Assembly (NCBI GenBank): GCA_946480705.1
Contig: CAMLLF010000288.1
Coordinates: 1 to 5,803, forward strand
Direction: 5' to 3'
DNA length: 5,803 nt
Origin: an uncultured Lysobacteraceae bacterium
GTDB lineage: Bacteria > Pseudomonadota > Gammaproteobacteria > Xanthomonadales > Rhodanobacteraceae
The translations under genes and the position numbers were made by a program. Numbering within the stretch: the first letter of the stretch is position 1; every line of letters starts with the position of its first letter. Below, one piece after another: positions 5,565 to 5,803 of this stretch. A model generated the notes under the pieces. The model was not told the DNA's origin, ran no database searches, and saw only the letters and a program-made list of their open reading frames with translations.

Positions 5565-5803
5565 ATGACACGATTGCCGTCCGAATTGCCGGCGCCGCCG
5601 CCTACCGCAACGCCGACGCAGCGCATCGCACTGCTGGCGCACGCACGCGAACTCGGCGTGCCGGCCGACTATGGGCGCCGTCGCGCGCTGCGCGCCACGC
5701 GCGAACCTGCGCATCTTGCCTTCGCCGGGTACGACATCCACGCGCGCCCACAATGGCTGACGCCGCGCGCGGCGCGGGCATGGCTGCGCATGCGCCATGC
5801 CGC
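5565..5803 (+). CDS. Probable M15-family metallopeptidase (D-Ala-D-Ala carboxypeptidase-like), N-terminal part; runs off the right edge
   Basis: Seventy-nine codons are visible, with no stop before the window ends. The product begins MTRLPSELPAPPP and continues with RIALLAHARELGVPADYG, then LAFAGYDIHARPQWLTPRAA and RAWLRMRHA. From memory, this LG-PADY ... DIH-R-QWL-P-AA-AW-RM arrangement is the N-terminal region of M15 peptidases annotated as D-alanyl-D-alanine carboxypeptidases in Xanthomonadales, which trim cell-wall peptides in the envelope. The zinc-binding motifs that define M15 lie beyond the window, so the family call rests on this lead-in alone. No signal peptide is seen at this start. 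The same frame is open back to the TGA near 5358, with a GTG at 5409, so a longer form is formally possible. No Shine-Dalgarno precedes the ATG. Confidence 0.6.
   Translation, partial: MTRLPSELPAPPPTATPTQRIALLAHARELGVPADYGRRRALRATREPAHLAFAGYDIHARPQWLTPRAARAWLRMRHA

Noticed and set aside
1..5803. Search for CRISPR arrays, tRNA or rRNA genes, insertion sequences and phage genes
   Set aside because: No spaced direct repeats, cloverleaf-like segments, transposase motifs or phage proteins were seen. The only repeat element is the REPIN.

Overview
This GC-rich 5.8 kb window looks like ordinary chromosome from a gammaproteobacterium, most plausibly Xanthomonadales (Lysobacteraceae/Rhodanobacteraceae-like). 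The reasons are strong GC bias at third codon positions, a PurT-type formyltransferase very close to the E. coli protein, an SPFH plus Arc-like gene pair, an M15-peptidase-like N-terminus, and a GTAG-type REP repeat of the kind known from Stenotrophomonas and relatives. The lineage is an inference from these features; no rRNA or other marker gene is present.

Layout, left to right. (1) The 5' end of purT (purine synthesis) runs leftward off the window. (2) Divergent from it is a two-gene rightward operon: an exported protein with a C-terminal transglutaminase-like domain, joined by an ATGA overlap to an exported beta-propeller-like protein. (3) The convergent gap at 2739-2926 is mostly a 136-bp REP doublet (REPIN): two copies of a GTAG-headed REP in inverted orientation, with perfect 36-bp arms. 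Its left half has a T-run and may end the rightward transcript. Its right half runs into the next gene. (4) A leftward FAD-dependent amine/amino-acid oxidase-like gene ends inside the REPIN, using the TAG of the REP's GTAG as its stop codon. (5) A divergent gap carries an AT-rich dyad made of two GATATC half-sites 11 bp apart. (6) A rightward pair follows: an SPFH (stomatin/prohibitin-like) membrane protein and a 60-residue Arc-like ribbon-helix-helix protein with a GTG start. (7) A 342-bp stretch without a convincing gene begins with a strong GC hairpin. (8) The window ends in the first 79 codons of a probable M15-family metallopeptidase, which has no stop codon within the window.

How the parts fit. 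Most genes are housekeeping or envelope functions. Two places deserve attention. One is the SPFH/Arc-like module: the dyad overlaps a weak predicted promoter and has the size and spacing expected of a ribbon-helix-helix operator, so the small protein may repress its own operon and perhaps the divergent oxidase gene. The other is the REPIN, which supplies both a possible terminator and the stop codon of a neighbouring enzyme. No tRNA, rRNA, CRISPR array, insertion sequence or phage gene was seen.
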